From: Isoetes taiwanensis
Taxonomy: Eukaryota; Streptophyta; Lycopodiopsida; Isoetales; Isoetaceae
Direction: 5' to 3'
DNA length: 64,000 nt
Assembly (NCBI GenBank): GCA_021234155.1
Contig: JAJEKV010000040.1
Coordinates: forward strand, 3,573,799 to 3,637,798
Below the pieces are notes generated by a model. The model saw only the letters and a program-made list of their open reading frames with translations. It was not told the origin of the DNA and ran no database searches. A program made the position numbers and the translations under genes. Of this stretch, positions 23,197 through 35,433 are shown piece after piece. Position 1 is the stretch's first letter. Every line of letters starts with the position of its first letter.

Positions 23197-26100
23197 CTAA
23201 TTAGATTTATAACTAATTGAATAAGCTGCACTGTATTCACCTTCTGCACTTGATAAAGCTATGCTAGATTGCTTTTTGCACTTCCAGGCTACAGGAGCTC
23301 CACCCAGAATTACTAAGTATCCTGAGGTAGACTTCCTTTGATCTATGTCTCCCCCCCAATCTGAATCACAGTAAGCTTTTAATTCCAATTTAGTTGGATT
23401 ATACATAACACCAACTTTCAAAGAGTCTTTCAAATATCTCAGTATTTTTTTTGCTGCAATCCAATAGGCTATCCCTGGATTTTTGTTGTACCTGCTCAAC
23501 ACATTTACAGCAAATGATATATCTGGCCTTGTACAATTAGCCACACATGCAAGACAACCAATTAAAGACCTATATGGTGTTTTTTCCATTTGCTTTACCT
23601 CTTGAGCTGATTTTGGAGACATGTCTTCTGAAATTCTGTGTCCAGGTACTAGTGGAGTATCTGCTACATTGCAATTCTCCATTTTGAAGGTTTTCAACAT
23701 ATTAGCAATATGTGTTTCCTGAGATAGAAGCAAAGTCTTATTTGTTTTGTCCCTGTAGACTTCAATCCCAAGAAATCTTTTTAATTCTCCCAAATCCGTC
23801 ATTTGAAAGCGTTTGCTCAAGATATTTTTACAGTGTAACAAAATGTTTTTGCCTTTTGCCACCATAATATTATCATCTACATACAAAGCAATTATACACC
23901 ATTCATTTCCACTTCTGAATCTGTAGAGATTACCATCACATATAAACTTCTCAAACCCTTGTTCGAGCAGATATCCATCCATGCATTTGTACCATTCCCT
24001 AGGAGCTTGTTTTAAACTATACACAGCTCGATTTAGCCTCCAAACTTTATCTGTATTTTCATCAAATCCTGGAGCTGGTTTTAAATAAATTTCTTCTTCT
24101 AACTTAGCATTCAAAAATGCTGTCCTCACATCCATATGATGAATTTCTAAATCTTCAGAGTTTGCAATTGATAACAGAATTCTAAGACTATTAATTTTCA
24201 CCAATGGAGAAAATGTTTCATCAAAATCTTGACATTGTTTTTGAGTAAACCCTTGAGCAACAAGCCTAGCCTTGTATTTTCTGGATTTCCCATCAGCTCC
24301 AGGCTTAATTCTGTATATCCATTTGCTTCCTTTAATGTTCTTATTTTCAGGTCTGTCCACTAGAGTATAGGTATTAGTTCTATGAAATAAGTTCATTTCA
24401 TCTTCCATAGCTTTTTCCCACTCACCTTTATGCTTGCCACTTATGGCCTCAATGTAGGTTCTTGGAGCGCCTTCACCTTCTAGAATTAGAATATCAAACA
24501 CTGTATTTATTTCCCCCTCAATTTGCAATAATCTTTTACTTCTGCCATGAGCATCTCGTCCAAACAATGTAGTATCTTTATTTTCATCCTTCAATATCTG
24601 AGCTTCGGTTCTTTTTTTTCTTCTGGGTTTTTCTAATATTTGTTCATGAGCATGCTGAACTTCTTCTAAAGGTTCTTCTGATGGTCTTTCTTGAGCTGGC
24701 TCAGTTACATTTGCAGATTCCTGTTGAGGTGTATAACTAAAATCTGCCTCACTTTCACTATCACTAAAGTCTGCAATATTAGTGTGACTTTTTTCACTGG
24801 ATTTTTCTGCATGTTTCAGTGGTTCTTCATATAAACCACCAGCCCTTGCTTGATCATGTATAGTCTCCATGTCATTTGAAGTGTTTACTTTTGGAATGGT
24901 TTTATAGAACTGGTTTTCAGAGAATACCACATCTCTACTAACAATGACTTTTCTCTGAGCTGGATTATACAACCTATATCCTTTAGAATTTGCATCATAA
25001 CCTACCAGATAGCAGATATAGGATCGATCATCAAGCTTTTTCCTTATTTTTTCTGGAACCTGTGCAAAGGCCAAACCCCCATAAGTTTTAAATTTATCAA
25101 AAGATGGAGTTTTACCAGACCATAGCATTTCAGGTATGGCTCCATTTATGCTCACAGAAGGTAACCTGTTTTGGATCAACACAGCTGTTTTTAATGCCTC
25201 ATCCCACAAAAAATTTGGCAGTCCTGAGTATTTCAACATAGATCTTACAACATTGAGTGATGTTCTATTTTTCCTTTCGGCTACTCCATTCTGCTGTGGA
25301 GAATATCTACAAGTAAGCTGCCTTTTAATACCTCTTGAAGCACAAAACCATTTAAATTGATCTGACAGATATTCACCACCCCTGTCAGATCTAATACGTT
25401 TGATCTTAGCTCCTGTTTCTAGCTCTACCTCAGCCACAAAGATTTTAAGAGTATCTAGAGCTTGATCTTTTGATTTCAATAGATAACAGTTAGTTCTTGT
25501 ACTGAAATCATCTATAAATGTCATAAAATACTTGTATCCAGATATACTGGTTACATTTATAGGTCCACACAAATCTGTGTGAACTAACTCCAATATTCTT
25601 TTTGACCTGTGAGCTGACTTCTTAAAGGCTTGTCTAGCTTGCTTCCCAAGCATACATCCAGCACAAATGTTCTCTTCTTTATTTGCAGGCATGGTGATCA
25701 AGCCTTTCCTTTCTAATATATCAAGATTCTTGAAATTTGTATGCCCAAGTCTGTTGTGCCAGATTTGTTTGGATCCACATTCAATGGAGTTAAGACATGG
25801 AATATGTTTGTAATGAAATCCAAACAAATTACCAACACGTCTGCCAACAAACTTAATTTCATTATCTTGAAATATCGTACATTCCAGTTTCTCAAATACA
25901 ACTTTGTAGCCAAGATCAACAAGTTGGCTTACTGAAATTAGATTTCTCACTAAACCAGGCACACACAATACATCTCTGAGTTTTAACGGTTTCCCATTCA
26001 AATCAAAAAGTTCTAGAACACCAGCATCCTTAATTTGCTGAACTCCACCATCTCCTAGCTGTACAAGCCCATCTTTCTTCACACAATCTTGTAGCAGACT

Positions 26101-27239
26101 TGGCTTGAAAACTACACTTTTTTCTGCTCTGAATCTATCACACAAAATTGTCATGCATAGATTTTGAAGCAAGAACTTTATTCGAGATATATGATTACAT
26201 TTTACCTCAAATATCTCATCTCCAATTGCTTGCTTCTTGATTTCTTCTTCTTTGACCAAATTTAAGCTTGGCTGACTCCTTCCTCTCCCCCTGCCTCCAC
26301 CTCTGGCACGACCTCTGCCTCTTCCAGATGAAGATTTGGGACTTGGACACTCTGAAGCTAGATGTCCTTTACCATCACCAGTTAAAGCATCCCGAACACT
26401 TTGCCTTCAAATGTACATTGGCTTTTCGGATAGCCATCTTGATTGCATTTAAAGCATGGCCCTATTTTATCCTTACTCATTCTTGAGGTACTTCCACCTC
26501 TTTTGATTTTTCCACTATATAACACTTACGGAGACTGTTCTTCATCATCAAATCCCCTTGAGTTTGTTCAAATTCAGTTTGGATCATCTTTACAGCATGC
26601 TCCTTACTAGTAGCCACATTTCTAATTAATGTAGCTAAATGAGTGTTATGAGAAACTGACTTGGCCAAGTACAAGATTTGATTTTGATCATTCAGAATAG
26701 AACACCCGCACCTTCAGTGCTGCAACTATGGACTCAAATTTTTCCGTAAACTCAGTAATATTATCTTTCTCAAACAATTTAAGCCTTCTAAGCTGCTTTT
26801 CTAAAACATCTATTTGAGAAGAACTTTTAATTTCAAAGTGCTTAATCAAATATTCCCACATCTCTTTTGGTTGCTTACCTCTTAGTTTCAACTTCAAAGC
26901 AGTTCCAACCTTGCTCATGATAATGGCTTGGACCTCCATTATTTTTGTGGCATCTGTTTGAACAGTAGGGCTGCTTCTGCTTCCACCAGCTGCAGTTGAA
27001 ACACCACCTGAACTTTCACTTGCACTCGCTGTTGGACCATCTCCTGGACTAGTACTTACATTCGCAGATCCTGCCAGAGATGCTGAGGTGGCCATGGCAA
27101 ATGTACTGCCATCAATTAAACCCCAAAGGTTTTCAAACTCCAAAACTGACTTGATTCCTTCCTTCCAAATTTGAAAACCTATATCACCTTTAAATACTTC
27201 AATAGTTGCCAGCAAATTGGCACCAAATCTAGTTGACAT
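23197..27239 (-). pseudogene. Copia C unit 1 gag-pol (longest surviving pol frame)
   Basis: The Copia polyprotein supplies particle protein, protease, integrase, reverse transcriptase and RNase H. Gag starts at 27239 (MSTRFGANLLATIEVFKGD) and is open to 26688; the knuckle region is scrambled. A single frame of 1020 residues, 26259-23197, then carries pre-integrase (HNRLGHTNFKNLDILE...CAGCMLGKQAR), integrase (DLCGPINV, DRGGEYLS, NGVAERKN) and reverse transcriptase (ARLVAQGFTQ, YVDDNIMV). It ends in RNase H (CDSDWGGD). The protease Asp-Ser-Gly is destroyed, and the C-terminal RNase H is replaced by about 25 bases of AT-rich filler at 23192-23220. It is inactive despite the long frame. Confidence 0.9.
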
Positions 27240-27252
27240 CTTGAATCACCTG

Positions 27253-27266
27253 AGCTCTCATATCAA
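27253..27266 (-). promoter_or_regulatory. Copia C unit 1 primer-binding site, mutated
   Basis: The minus strand reads TTGATATGAGAGC, two changes from TTGGTATCAGAGC as found in units 2 and 3. Confidence 0.8.
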
Positions 27267-27899
27267 TGTTAGTATTTGAGCAAACTATATTCTTAAATTA
27301 AATGTCCAGCAAGATTAATCATTAACAACTTGTCTTAGCAAGTAATAAGGGAGCCAAAATATGGTCACTAATCCCTTATTCCATAGCAATCATATTTTGA
27401 ACAATCTTTAACACTTTCTCAAACATTATGATATGCTAGACCAAATTGTCGTTGCTCCTTCAAGATGATACTCTTCAGTCATAAGTAATCATATTTATAA
27501 CTGTTCTTGGTAGATCCGGCGGTTCAGGGGTGAATCAGCTTTCCAAATCAGGCCTCTTCAATTATCTACAAATATATCCCACAGGCATATGAAACTTGTC
27601 TCTGTACCATTGAAACCTAACTAGGTTTCCACACGTATCTTTTTCACGCGTATTTTATACGGCGGAAAGGTATATGGGTGCTGCTTGCGGAATACAGCTT
27701 TAAAATTTGATTCTGAGCGCCCCAAACGCAGGCAGCGCCCCTTTTCACTTTTGATGCTCTTAACTTGCATTTCACTGCCACTGCTTCTCATGAATGCTTG
27801 TATGACTTATAACCTACTGCCACTGCTTCTCATAGGCTAGAGCTTGCAGAATTATTAGATGAGTTTCCATCAAACAATTATTACATGATAACCACTTCA
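27267..27899 (-). repeat. Copia C LTR2, shared by units 1 and 2
   Basis: It has the same 633-base length and the same ends as LTR1. It has a primer-binding site on its left (unit 1) and a polypurine tract on its right (unit 2), so it serves as 5' LTR of one unit and 3' LTR of the next. Confidence 0.92.
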
Positions 27900-27925
27900 T
27901 TCCCCCTTCATGTAATAATGAGATT

Positions 27926-30900
27926 TCAATTGCATTGTATTAAAGTTCTCAACTGTAGAAACCTGTTCGCTGTAAGTGCTTTAGTCAGGATATCAGCTAG
28001 CTGATCATTTGTCCCAATATGTATCATTTGCAACAAGTTTTTCTTTACCATGTCTCTCAAAAAATGAAGCTCCATTTCGATGTGCTTTGTTCTTTCATGA
28101 AGAACAGGATTTTTTGACATGGCTATGCAGCTTGTATTATCACAGTAAGTAATTGCAGGATTTTCTTGTTGAGTTTCCAATTCTGCTAATAGCCTTCTTT
28201 CCCAAATTAATTCTTTCGCCACCAAACAAGCTGCACTGTATTCAGCTTCTGCACTTGACAAAGCTATGCTAGATTGCTTTTTGCACTTCCAGGCTACAGG
28301 AGCTCCTAGATTTCCTTTGATCTAAGTCTCCCCCCCAATCTGAATCACAGTAAGCTTTTAATTCCAATTTAGTTGGATTATACATAACACCAACTTTCAA
28401 AGAGCCTTTCAAATATCTCAGTATTTTTTTGCTGCAATCCAATAGGCTATCCCTGGATTTTTGTTGTACCTGCTCAACACATTTACAGCAAATGATATAT
28501 CTGGCCTTGTACAATTGGCCACACATGCAAGACAACCAATTAAAGACCTATATGGTTTTTTTCCATTTGCTTTACCTCTTGAGCTGATTTTGGAGACATG
28601 TCTTCTGAAATTCTGTGTCCAGGTACTAGTGGAGTATCTGCTACATTGCAATTCTCCATTTTGAAACATATTAGCAATATGTGTTTCCTGAGATAGAAGC
28701 AAAGTCTTATTTGTTTTGTCTCTGTAAACTTCAATCCCAAGAAATCTTTTTAATTCTCCCAAATCAGTCATTTGAAAGCGTTTGCTCAAGATATTTTTAC
28801 AGTGTAACAAAATGTTTTTGCCTTTTGCCACCATAATATTATCATCTACATACAAAGCAATTATACACCATTCATTTCCACTTCTGAATCTGTAGAGATT
28901 ACATCACATATAAACTTCTCAAACCCTTGTTCGAGCAGATATCCATCCATGCATTTGTACATTCCCTAGGAGCTTGTTTTAAACCATACACAACTCGATT
29001 TAGCCTCCAAACTTTATCTGTATTTTCATCAAATCCTGGAGCTGGTTTTAAATAAATTTCTTCTTCTAACTTAGCATTCAAAAATGCTGTGCTCACATCC
29101 ATATGATGAATTTCTAAATCTTCAGAGTTTGCAATTGATAACAGAATTCTAAGACTATTAATTTTCACCAATGGAGAAAATGTTTCATCAAAATCTTGAC
29201 CTTGTTTTTGAGTAAACCCTTGAGCAACAAGCCTAGCCTTGTATTTTCTGGATTTCCCATCAGCTCCAGGCTTAATTCTGTATATCCATTTGCTTCCTAT
29301 AATGTTCTTATTTGCAGGTCTGTCCACTAGAGTATAGGTATTAGTTCTATGAAATGAGTTCATTTCATCTTCCATAGCTTTTTCCCACTCACCTTTATGC
29401 TTGCCACTTATGGCCTCAATGTAGGTTCTTGGAGCCTCTTCACTTTCTAGAATTAGAATATCAAACACTGTATTTATTTCCCCCTCAATTTGCAATAATC
29501 TTTTACTTCTGCCATGAGCATCTCGTCCAAACAATGTAGTATCTTTATTTTCATCCTTCAATATCTGAGCTTCTATTCTTTTTTTTCTTCTGGGGTTTTC
29601 TAATATTTGTTCATGAGCATGCTGAACTTCTTCTAAAGGTTCTTCTGACGGTCTTTCTTGAGCTGGCTCAGTTACATTTGCAGATTCCTGTTGAGGTGTA
29701 TAACTAAAATCTGCCTCACTTTCACTATGACTAAAGTCTGCAACATTAGTGTGACTTTTTCACTGGATTTTTCTGCATGTTTTAGTGGTTCTTCATATAA
29801 ACCACCAGCCCTTGCTTGATCATGTATAGTCTCCATGTCATTTGAAGTGTTTACTTTTAAAATGGTTTTATAGAACTGGTTTTCAGAGAATACCACATCT
29901 CTACTAACAATGACTTTTCTCTGAACTGGATTATACAACCTATATCCTTTAGAATTTGCATCATAACCTACCAGATAGCAGATATAGGATCGATCATCAA
30001 GCTTTTTCCTTATTTCTTCTGGAACCTGTGCAAAGGCCAAACACCCATAAGTTTTAAATTTATCAAAAGATGGAGTTTTACCAGACCATAGCATTTCAGG
30101 TATGGCTCCATTTATGCTAACAGAACGTAACCTGTTTTGGATCAACACAGCTGTTTTTAATGCCTCATCCCACAAAAAATTTGGCAGTCCTGAATATTTC
30201 AACATAGATCTTACCGCATTGAGTAATGTTCTATTTTTCCTTTCGGCTACTCCATTCTGCTGTGGAGAATATCTACAAGTAAGCTGCCTTTTAATACCTC
30301 TGGAAGCACAAAACCATTTAAATTCATCTGACAGATATTCACCACCCCTGTCAGATCTAATACGTTTGATCTTAGCTCCTGTTTCTAGCTCTACCTCAGC
30401 CACAAAGATTTTAAGAGCATCTAGAGCTTGATCTTTTGATTTCAATAGATAACAGTTAGTTCTTCTACTGAAATCATCTATAAATGTCATAAAATACTTG
30501 TATCCAGATATACTGGTTACATTTATAGGTCCACACAAATATGTGTGAACTAACTCCAATATTCTTTTTGACCTGTGAGCTGACTTCTTAAAGGCTTGTC
30601 TAGCTTGCTTCCCAAGCATACATCCAGCACAAATGTTCTCTTCTTTATTTGCAGACATGGTGATCAAGCCTTTCCTTTCTAATATATCAAGATTCTTGAA
30701 ATTTGTATGCCCAAGTCTGTTGTGCCAGACTTGTTTGGATCCACATTCAATGGAGTTAAGACATGGAATATGTTTGTAATGAAATCCAAACAAATTACCA
30801 ACACGTCTGCCAACAAACTTAATTTCATTATCTTGAAATATCGTACATTCCAGTTTCTCAAATACAACTTTGTATCCAAGATCAACAAGTTGGCTTACTG

Positions 30901-32992
30901 AAATTAGATTTCTCACTAAACCAGGCACACACAATACATCTCTGAGTTTTAACGGTTTCCCATTCAAATCAAAAAGTTCTAGAACACCAGCATCCTTAAT
31001 TTGCTGAACTCCATCATCTCCTAGCTGTATAAGCCCATCATTCTTCACACAATCTTGTAGCAGACTTGGCTTGAAAACTACACTTTTTTCTGCTCCTGAA
31101 TCTATCACACAAAAATTGTCATGCATAGATTTTGAAGCAAGAACTTTATTCGAGATATGGTTACATTTTACCTCAAATATCTCATCTCCACTGCTTGCTT
31201 CTTCAGTTTCTTCTTCTACCAAATTTAAGCTTGGCTGACTCCTTCCTCTCCCCCTGCCTCCACCTCGGGCACGACCTCTGCCTCTTCCAGATGAAGATTT
31301 GGGACTTGGACACTCTGAAGCTTGATGTCCTTTACCATCACAGTTAAAGCATCTGAACACTTTGCCTTCAAATGTACAGTTGGCTTTCAGATGGCCATAC
31401 TGATTGCATTTAAAGCATGGCCCTATTTTATCCTTACTCATTCTTGAGGTACTTCCACCTCTTTTGATTTTTCCACTATATAACACTTCTGGAGACTGTT
31501 CTTCATCATCAAATCCCCTTCGAGTTTGTTCAAATTCAGTTTGGATCATCTTTACAGCATGCTCCTTACTAGTAGCCACATTTCTAATTAATGTAGCTAA
31601 ATGAGTGTTATGAGAAACTGACTTGGCCAAGTACAAGATTTGATTTTGATCATTCAGAATAGAACCTGCACCTTCCAGGTCTGCAATTATGGACTCAAAT
31701 TTTTCCATAAACTCAGTAATCCCATCGATCCGAGACATCGGATCGCCATTCTAGAATGGGGCGAGCATGCATGTCTTGCATGCATGCATGCGGCGCACGC
31801 CCTTTCTGGTTGGGAGTTCGCTCTTTTAGACGCGGTTCTGCATCAACATCTCATCGGCGCTTCCTCTTCTCTCTCAGCAGTACCTTATTCTCTTTTCTTT
31901 GATTCCAGGCAGGGGAGGGGCTTCTCCCTGCTTGGTTTGGCCAATTTGGCATTTCTTTCATGATGTGGCATGTCCTTTCTCAGCCTTGGCTCTTCTTGAG
32001 CCTTCATCCTGTGATCTTCGTCCTCGATCCTAGTTTGTTAAGGAAGTCCTTTGGTATTCGGGCGGTTTGTTGGTTTCATGCGATCCCCATTCTAGAATCC
32101 CATCGATCCGAGACATCGGATCGCCATTCTAGAATGGGGCGAGCATGCATGTCTTGCATGCATGCATGCGGCGCGTGCCCTTTCTGGTTGGAAGTTCGCT
32201 ATTTTAGGCGCGGTTCTGCATCAACGTCTCATCGGCGCTTCCTCTTCTCTCTCAGCAGTACCTTATTCTCTTTTCTTTGAATCCATCCTCCCCCCCTTCT
32301 TTGTTTATTGTATTTGTCGCCTGACACGCGTGACCAGCCCCTCTATTTGAAGAGGTTTTTGTTTTATTGTCGCGTGGCACGCGTGATCAGCCCCTCCACT
32401 CTGGGAGGTTTGTTTTGTCACGTTTTTTTGTGTTGGTGATGTGCAGGTACAGGTTGGCGAGCGGCATCTGATCGGGCAGTTTGTTGGTTTCATGCGAGCC
32501 CCATTCTAGAATATTATCTTTCTCAAACAATTTAAGCCTTCTAAGCTGCTTTTCTAAAACATCTATTTGAGAAGAACTTTTAATTTCAAAGTGCTTAATC
32601 AAATATTCCCACATCTCTTTTGGTTGCTTACCTCTTAGTTTCAACTTCAAAGTAGTTCCAACCTTGCTTATGATAATGGCTTGGGCCTCCATTATTTTTG
32701 TGGCATCTGTTTGAACAGTAGGGCTGCTTCTGCTTCCATCAGCTTCAGTTGAAACACCACCTGAACTTTCACTTGCACTCGCTGTTGGACCATCTCCTGG
32801 ATTAGTACTTACATTCGCAGATCCTGCCGGAGATGCTGAGGTGGCCATGGCAAATGTACTGCTGTCAATTAAACCCCAAAGGTTTTCAAACTCCAAAACT
32901 GACTTGAATCCTTCCTTCCAAATTTGAAAACCTGTATCACCTTTAAATACTTCAATAGTTGCCAGCAAATTGGCACCAAATCTAGTTGACAT
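27926..32992 (-). pseudogene. Copia C unit 2 gag-pol, split by MITE-like pair
   Basis: Gag starts at 32992 and reads to KLFEKDN at 32513, where a 792-base insertion interrupts it. It resumes at 31720 and reads to 29672. That long piece holds knuckles CFKCNQYGHLKANC and CFNCDGKGHQASEC, the protease site VIDSGAEKSVV, the pre-integrase HHCC region and integrase DRGGEYLSDEF with GVAERKNR. Frameshifts separate the reverse transcriptase pieces (29561-28899 and 28855-28418, YVDDNIMV) and RNase H (28535-27926, YCDNTSCIAMSKNPVLHERT, DILTKAL). A small deletion near 28305 removes part of RNase H. It keeps the most complete gag-protease region of the three units. Confidence 0.9.
31721..32512. mobile_element. 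Two MITE-like elements in tandem inside Copia C unit 2
   Basis: Two elements, 31748-32098 (351 bp) and 32126-32512 (387 bp), each begin ATTCTAGAATGGGGCGAGC and end GATCCCCATTCTAGAAT or GAGCCCCATTCTAGAAT, giving inverted ends of about 20 bases. Each is preceded by the same 27-base leader, which contains the perfect hairpin CGATCCGA-GACA-TCGGATCG. Their first about 190 bases are nearly identical; the rest differs. Comparison with units 1 and 3 shows a clean 792-base insertion into gag, with at most AAT (31718-31720 and 32510-32512) as target duplication. The palindrome ATTCTAGAAT could be part of the ends or a 10-bp target duplication. No protein is encoded. I cannot name the superfamily. Confidence 0.75.
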
Positions 32993-33005
32993 CTTGAATC
33001 ACCTG

Positions 33006-33019
33006 AGCTCTGATACCAA
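33006..33019 (-). promoter_or_regulatory. Copia C unit 2 primer-binding site
   Basis: The minus strand reads TTGGTATCAGAGCTC next to LTR3, the tRNA-iMet type site. Confidence 0.88.
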
Positions 33020-33376
33020 TGTTAGTATTTGAGCAAACTATATTCTTAAATTAAATGTCTAGCAAGATTAATCATTAACAACTTGTCTTAGCAAGTAATA
33101 AGGGAGCCAAAATATGGTCACTAATCCCTTATTCCACAGCAATCATATTTTGAACAATCTTTAACACTTTCTCAAACATTATGATATGCTAGACCAAATT
33201 GTCACTGCTCCTTCAAGATGATACTCTTCAGTCATAAGTAATCATATTTATAACTGTTCTTGGTAGATCCGGCGGTTCAGGGGTGAATCAGCTTTCCAAA
33301 TCAGGCCTCTTCAATTATCTCCAAATATATCCCACAGGCGTATGAAAATTGCCTCTGCACCATTGAAACCTAACTA
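33020..33376 (-). repeat. Copia C LTR3, piece 1
   Basis: It matches the first 357 bases of LTR2 on the + strand and breaks off after CCTAACTAG. The following about 20 bases of the LTR are missing, so the break is not a clean insertion. Confidence 0.88.
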
Positions 33377-33662
33377 GAACTGTCCGCATTCAACCATATC
33401 CAGGCATGCTATGCTAACTGCTAAGCAGCAATTCCATGTGATGCATGGCAGGGCTTCAGTGGGGTTACTGGGAACATATTTGCATGAGGTGATGGATATG
33501 CGCACTCAACTCTGTCCTCAGATACTACCTTGCCATGTATTCATTGTACAGTTCATTAGCATGCTTATTACTGCCAAGGGTTTTCTCTCGAAAACCTTTC
33601 GAGGCGTGTTTTTTAATCCTAACGTTAATATGTCCGTTGTGCTCTTTAATTGAGTCCCATAG

Positions 33663-33986
33663 GCTTCTGATTCATCTGGAGCTAAAACGGCACTTATAGT
33701 GGGAAATCCAGCACTTGGAGTGAAAAGTTTAGACTTGTCATATGCAGAAAAGGAAGCTGAAACCATAGCAGGTATTGTCAAATCTGCTGAATTTAATTAT
33801 GTAAAATTGTTGAAGCGAGAGGAAGCCTCTGCTATGGAAGTACTAAGCCTGCTACCTACTTGTGATTGGATTCATGTAGCCAGCCATGCTGTTATAGATT
33901 CACATTGTCCTCGAGGTGCCGTGCTTCTTGCACCCTCTAATACACCTGCCAAGCAGTCTGCTGAATCTGTCAATAATTGTTCTTAA
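33663..33986 (+). pseudogene. Captured exon of a CHAT-domain protein
   Basis: The frame starts right after an acceptor-like CCCATAG and reads ASDSSGAKTALIVGNPALG, LSYAEKEAETIAGIVKSAEF, then LLPTCDWIHVASHAVID and CPRGAVLLAPSN. CHAT domains are caspase-like protease folds usually attached to TPR repeats. The VGNP strand, AEKEAE helix, WIHxASHxxxD with the conserved His, and PRGAxxLAPS all fit in the right order. The catalytic Cys region would lie in a later exon and is absent. No TPR or upstream exon is visible in 33377-33662, and it is not joined to any gene here. It is a gene fragment carried into an LTR. Confidence 0.65.
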
Positions 33987-34230
33987 GGCTTGAAACGGGG
34001 GGAATAGGTTTAACACTGCATCTGCTTAAAATTTTAGGCATTATTCCGCTCTGCCATTCCTTCTCTTCGTTTTTTAATTTTTAAGCTCTTGCGTCTCTTC
34101 ATTTTCTAAGTTTTCTGCGATGTTTTCATTTTCTTAGTTTTAAGTTTTCGCAAGACTAAGATTTGAAACCGAACAAAATCAGTGTAGAACAGGGGAAAAC
34201 CATTGAACGAAATTTCCACCTACCAGTGGA

Positions 34231-34378
34231 TCACGTGCGGTAACCCATGGGTCGTCGACAGTTTCCGGCGGGAAACTGGCAGGCGGCGGTGCCGCTCGGG
34301 GCTAACGCCCCTCTTGGCGGCGCCGCCTGCCAGATTCCCGCCGGAAACCGTCTCCCACCCGTGGGTTCCCTAGCACGA
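34231..34378. repeat. GC-rich long hairpin
   Basis: Arms of about 60 bases, 34242-34301 and 34308-34367, pair around a 6-base loop CTAACG. The left arm contains TTTCCGGCGGGAA and CTGGCAGGCGGCG, and the right arm contains their complements. CGTGC/GCACG extends the pairing outward. The stretch is strikingly GC-rich against its AT-rich surroundings. It may be a fold-back element or a small-RNA-producing hairpin. Confidence 0.7.
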
Positions 34379-35121
34379 AATCATGCTCACCCATTGCTCG
34401 CATCACCATCCATTAACTTAATTTTGCTCTGAAATAATAAAGAACATGCATAAAATGACCTTCAAAAGACAGATGTAGGGTCATAAGCCCATCATGCAAA
34501 ATAATAAAGCTGTATATACTGGACACTCATAGCCGCGTTAACGATACAAAATTGAAGGCATATGAGAGATGTATATAGAACGATAGCCTTAAGATGCGAA
34601 ACTTGCTATGGACATTGGGTAAAAAGAAGGAAATGGAACAAGGAACAGAGATCTTGACCTCCATAAGAATATTGACTTGCACCACAGTGACATAATACGC
34701 ATATGGAAATGAATACGGCGACCCAAAAATGAATACGGAATACAAATACGTGAAATACGCATATGGAGAATACGGAATATTCCCTTAGAATATTCCATAA
34801 AATATCATATTTGTACTTGATCTTTTCAGCTTAATCTCTATTTTTTAAATATGAAAACTGTAAATTCTTCTATTGCAATAATAACAACATTAAGGGAAGA
34901 AAACATAAAAGTTTATCATATTAAAACATAAAAGTAACTCAAAAGTTAAAAGTCAAGTTTATCATATTATAAAACATAAAAGTAACTCAAAAGTTTTGTT
35001 ACGTTACATCACCATAGTTTATATGTAGATAAGATAGAATAAACCAACATAGAAAGGATATGATACTGTCACTCTGGGTAGAGAGAGGATGGAACAAATT
35101 CAACATCAGCACTAGGGCTAT
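34379..35121. other. AT-rich tract, nothing recognised
   Basis: No coding signal. A segment with CATAAAAGTAACTCAAAAGTT occurs twice at about 34925-34995, and GAATACG motifs cluster at 34710-34780. Confidence 0.5.
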
Positions 35122-35433
35122 TTAATCATGATCCTCTCCATGAACTTCACCATACCAAGAACCACTACCAACATTCCCTACTTCCTCCAAAGATCCACTA
35201 GTGCTTCCCACTTCCAAATTTCCTTCAGCATGCTCAATTGTTTCAACGTCATCATCATAATCATCATCTCCATCAGTGCCCCATGTTAGCAATTGTTCTG
35301 GCTCTGGAATGCTAGCTTTCTTGCCCAAGCCAACGTACATTTCAGGTAGGACTCTTGCTGCAGCTCTGTTCTCATTACGAAGTTTCAAATTATGTGCAAC
35401 AAATACAAGAGCACTCGATCTCTCTGGCAACAT
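35122..35433 (-). pseudogene. hAT-type transposase C-terminal relic
   Basis: The minus strand reads MLPERSSALVFVAHNLKLRN, then an acidic tail with DDDYDDD and GNVGSGSWYG to a stop at 35122-35124. ERxxxLVFVxxNLxL is the last conserved block of hAT transposases, the dimerisation region, usually followed by a short acidic tail. Everything upstream of this block is missing because the LTR resumes at about 35436. About 100 codons survive. The assignment rests on one short motif. Confidence 0.4.

Noticed and set aside
25136-25360. Plus-strand frame starting MAPFMLTEGNL, recurring at 30102 and 42477
   Set aside because: It recurs only because the three Copia C units recur; it is antisense to conserved integrase sequence.
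31640-32350. Repeated plus-strand frames with MSCMHAxxA and ASTSHRRFLFSLSS
   Set aside because: They lie in the duplicated MITE-like elements; the similarity follows from the DNA repeat and no domain is present.
34247-34432. Plus-strand frame over the GC-rich hairpin (GRRQFPAGNWQAAVPLGANA)
   Set aside because: It is produced by the inverted repeat, whose complementary arms explain the composition.
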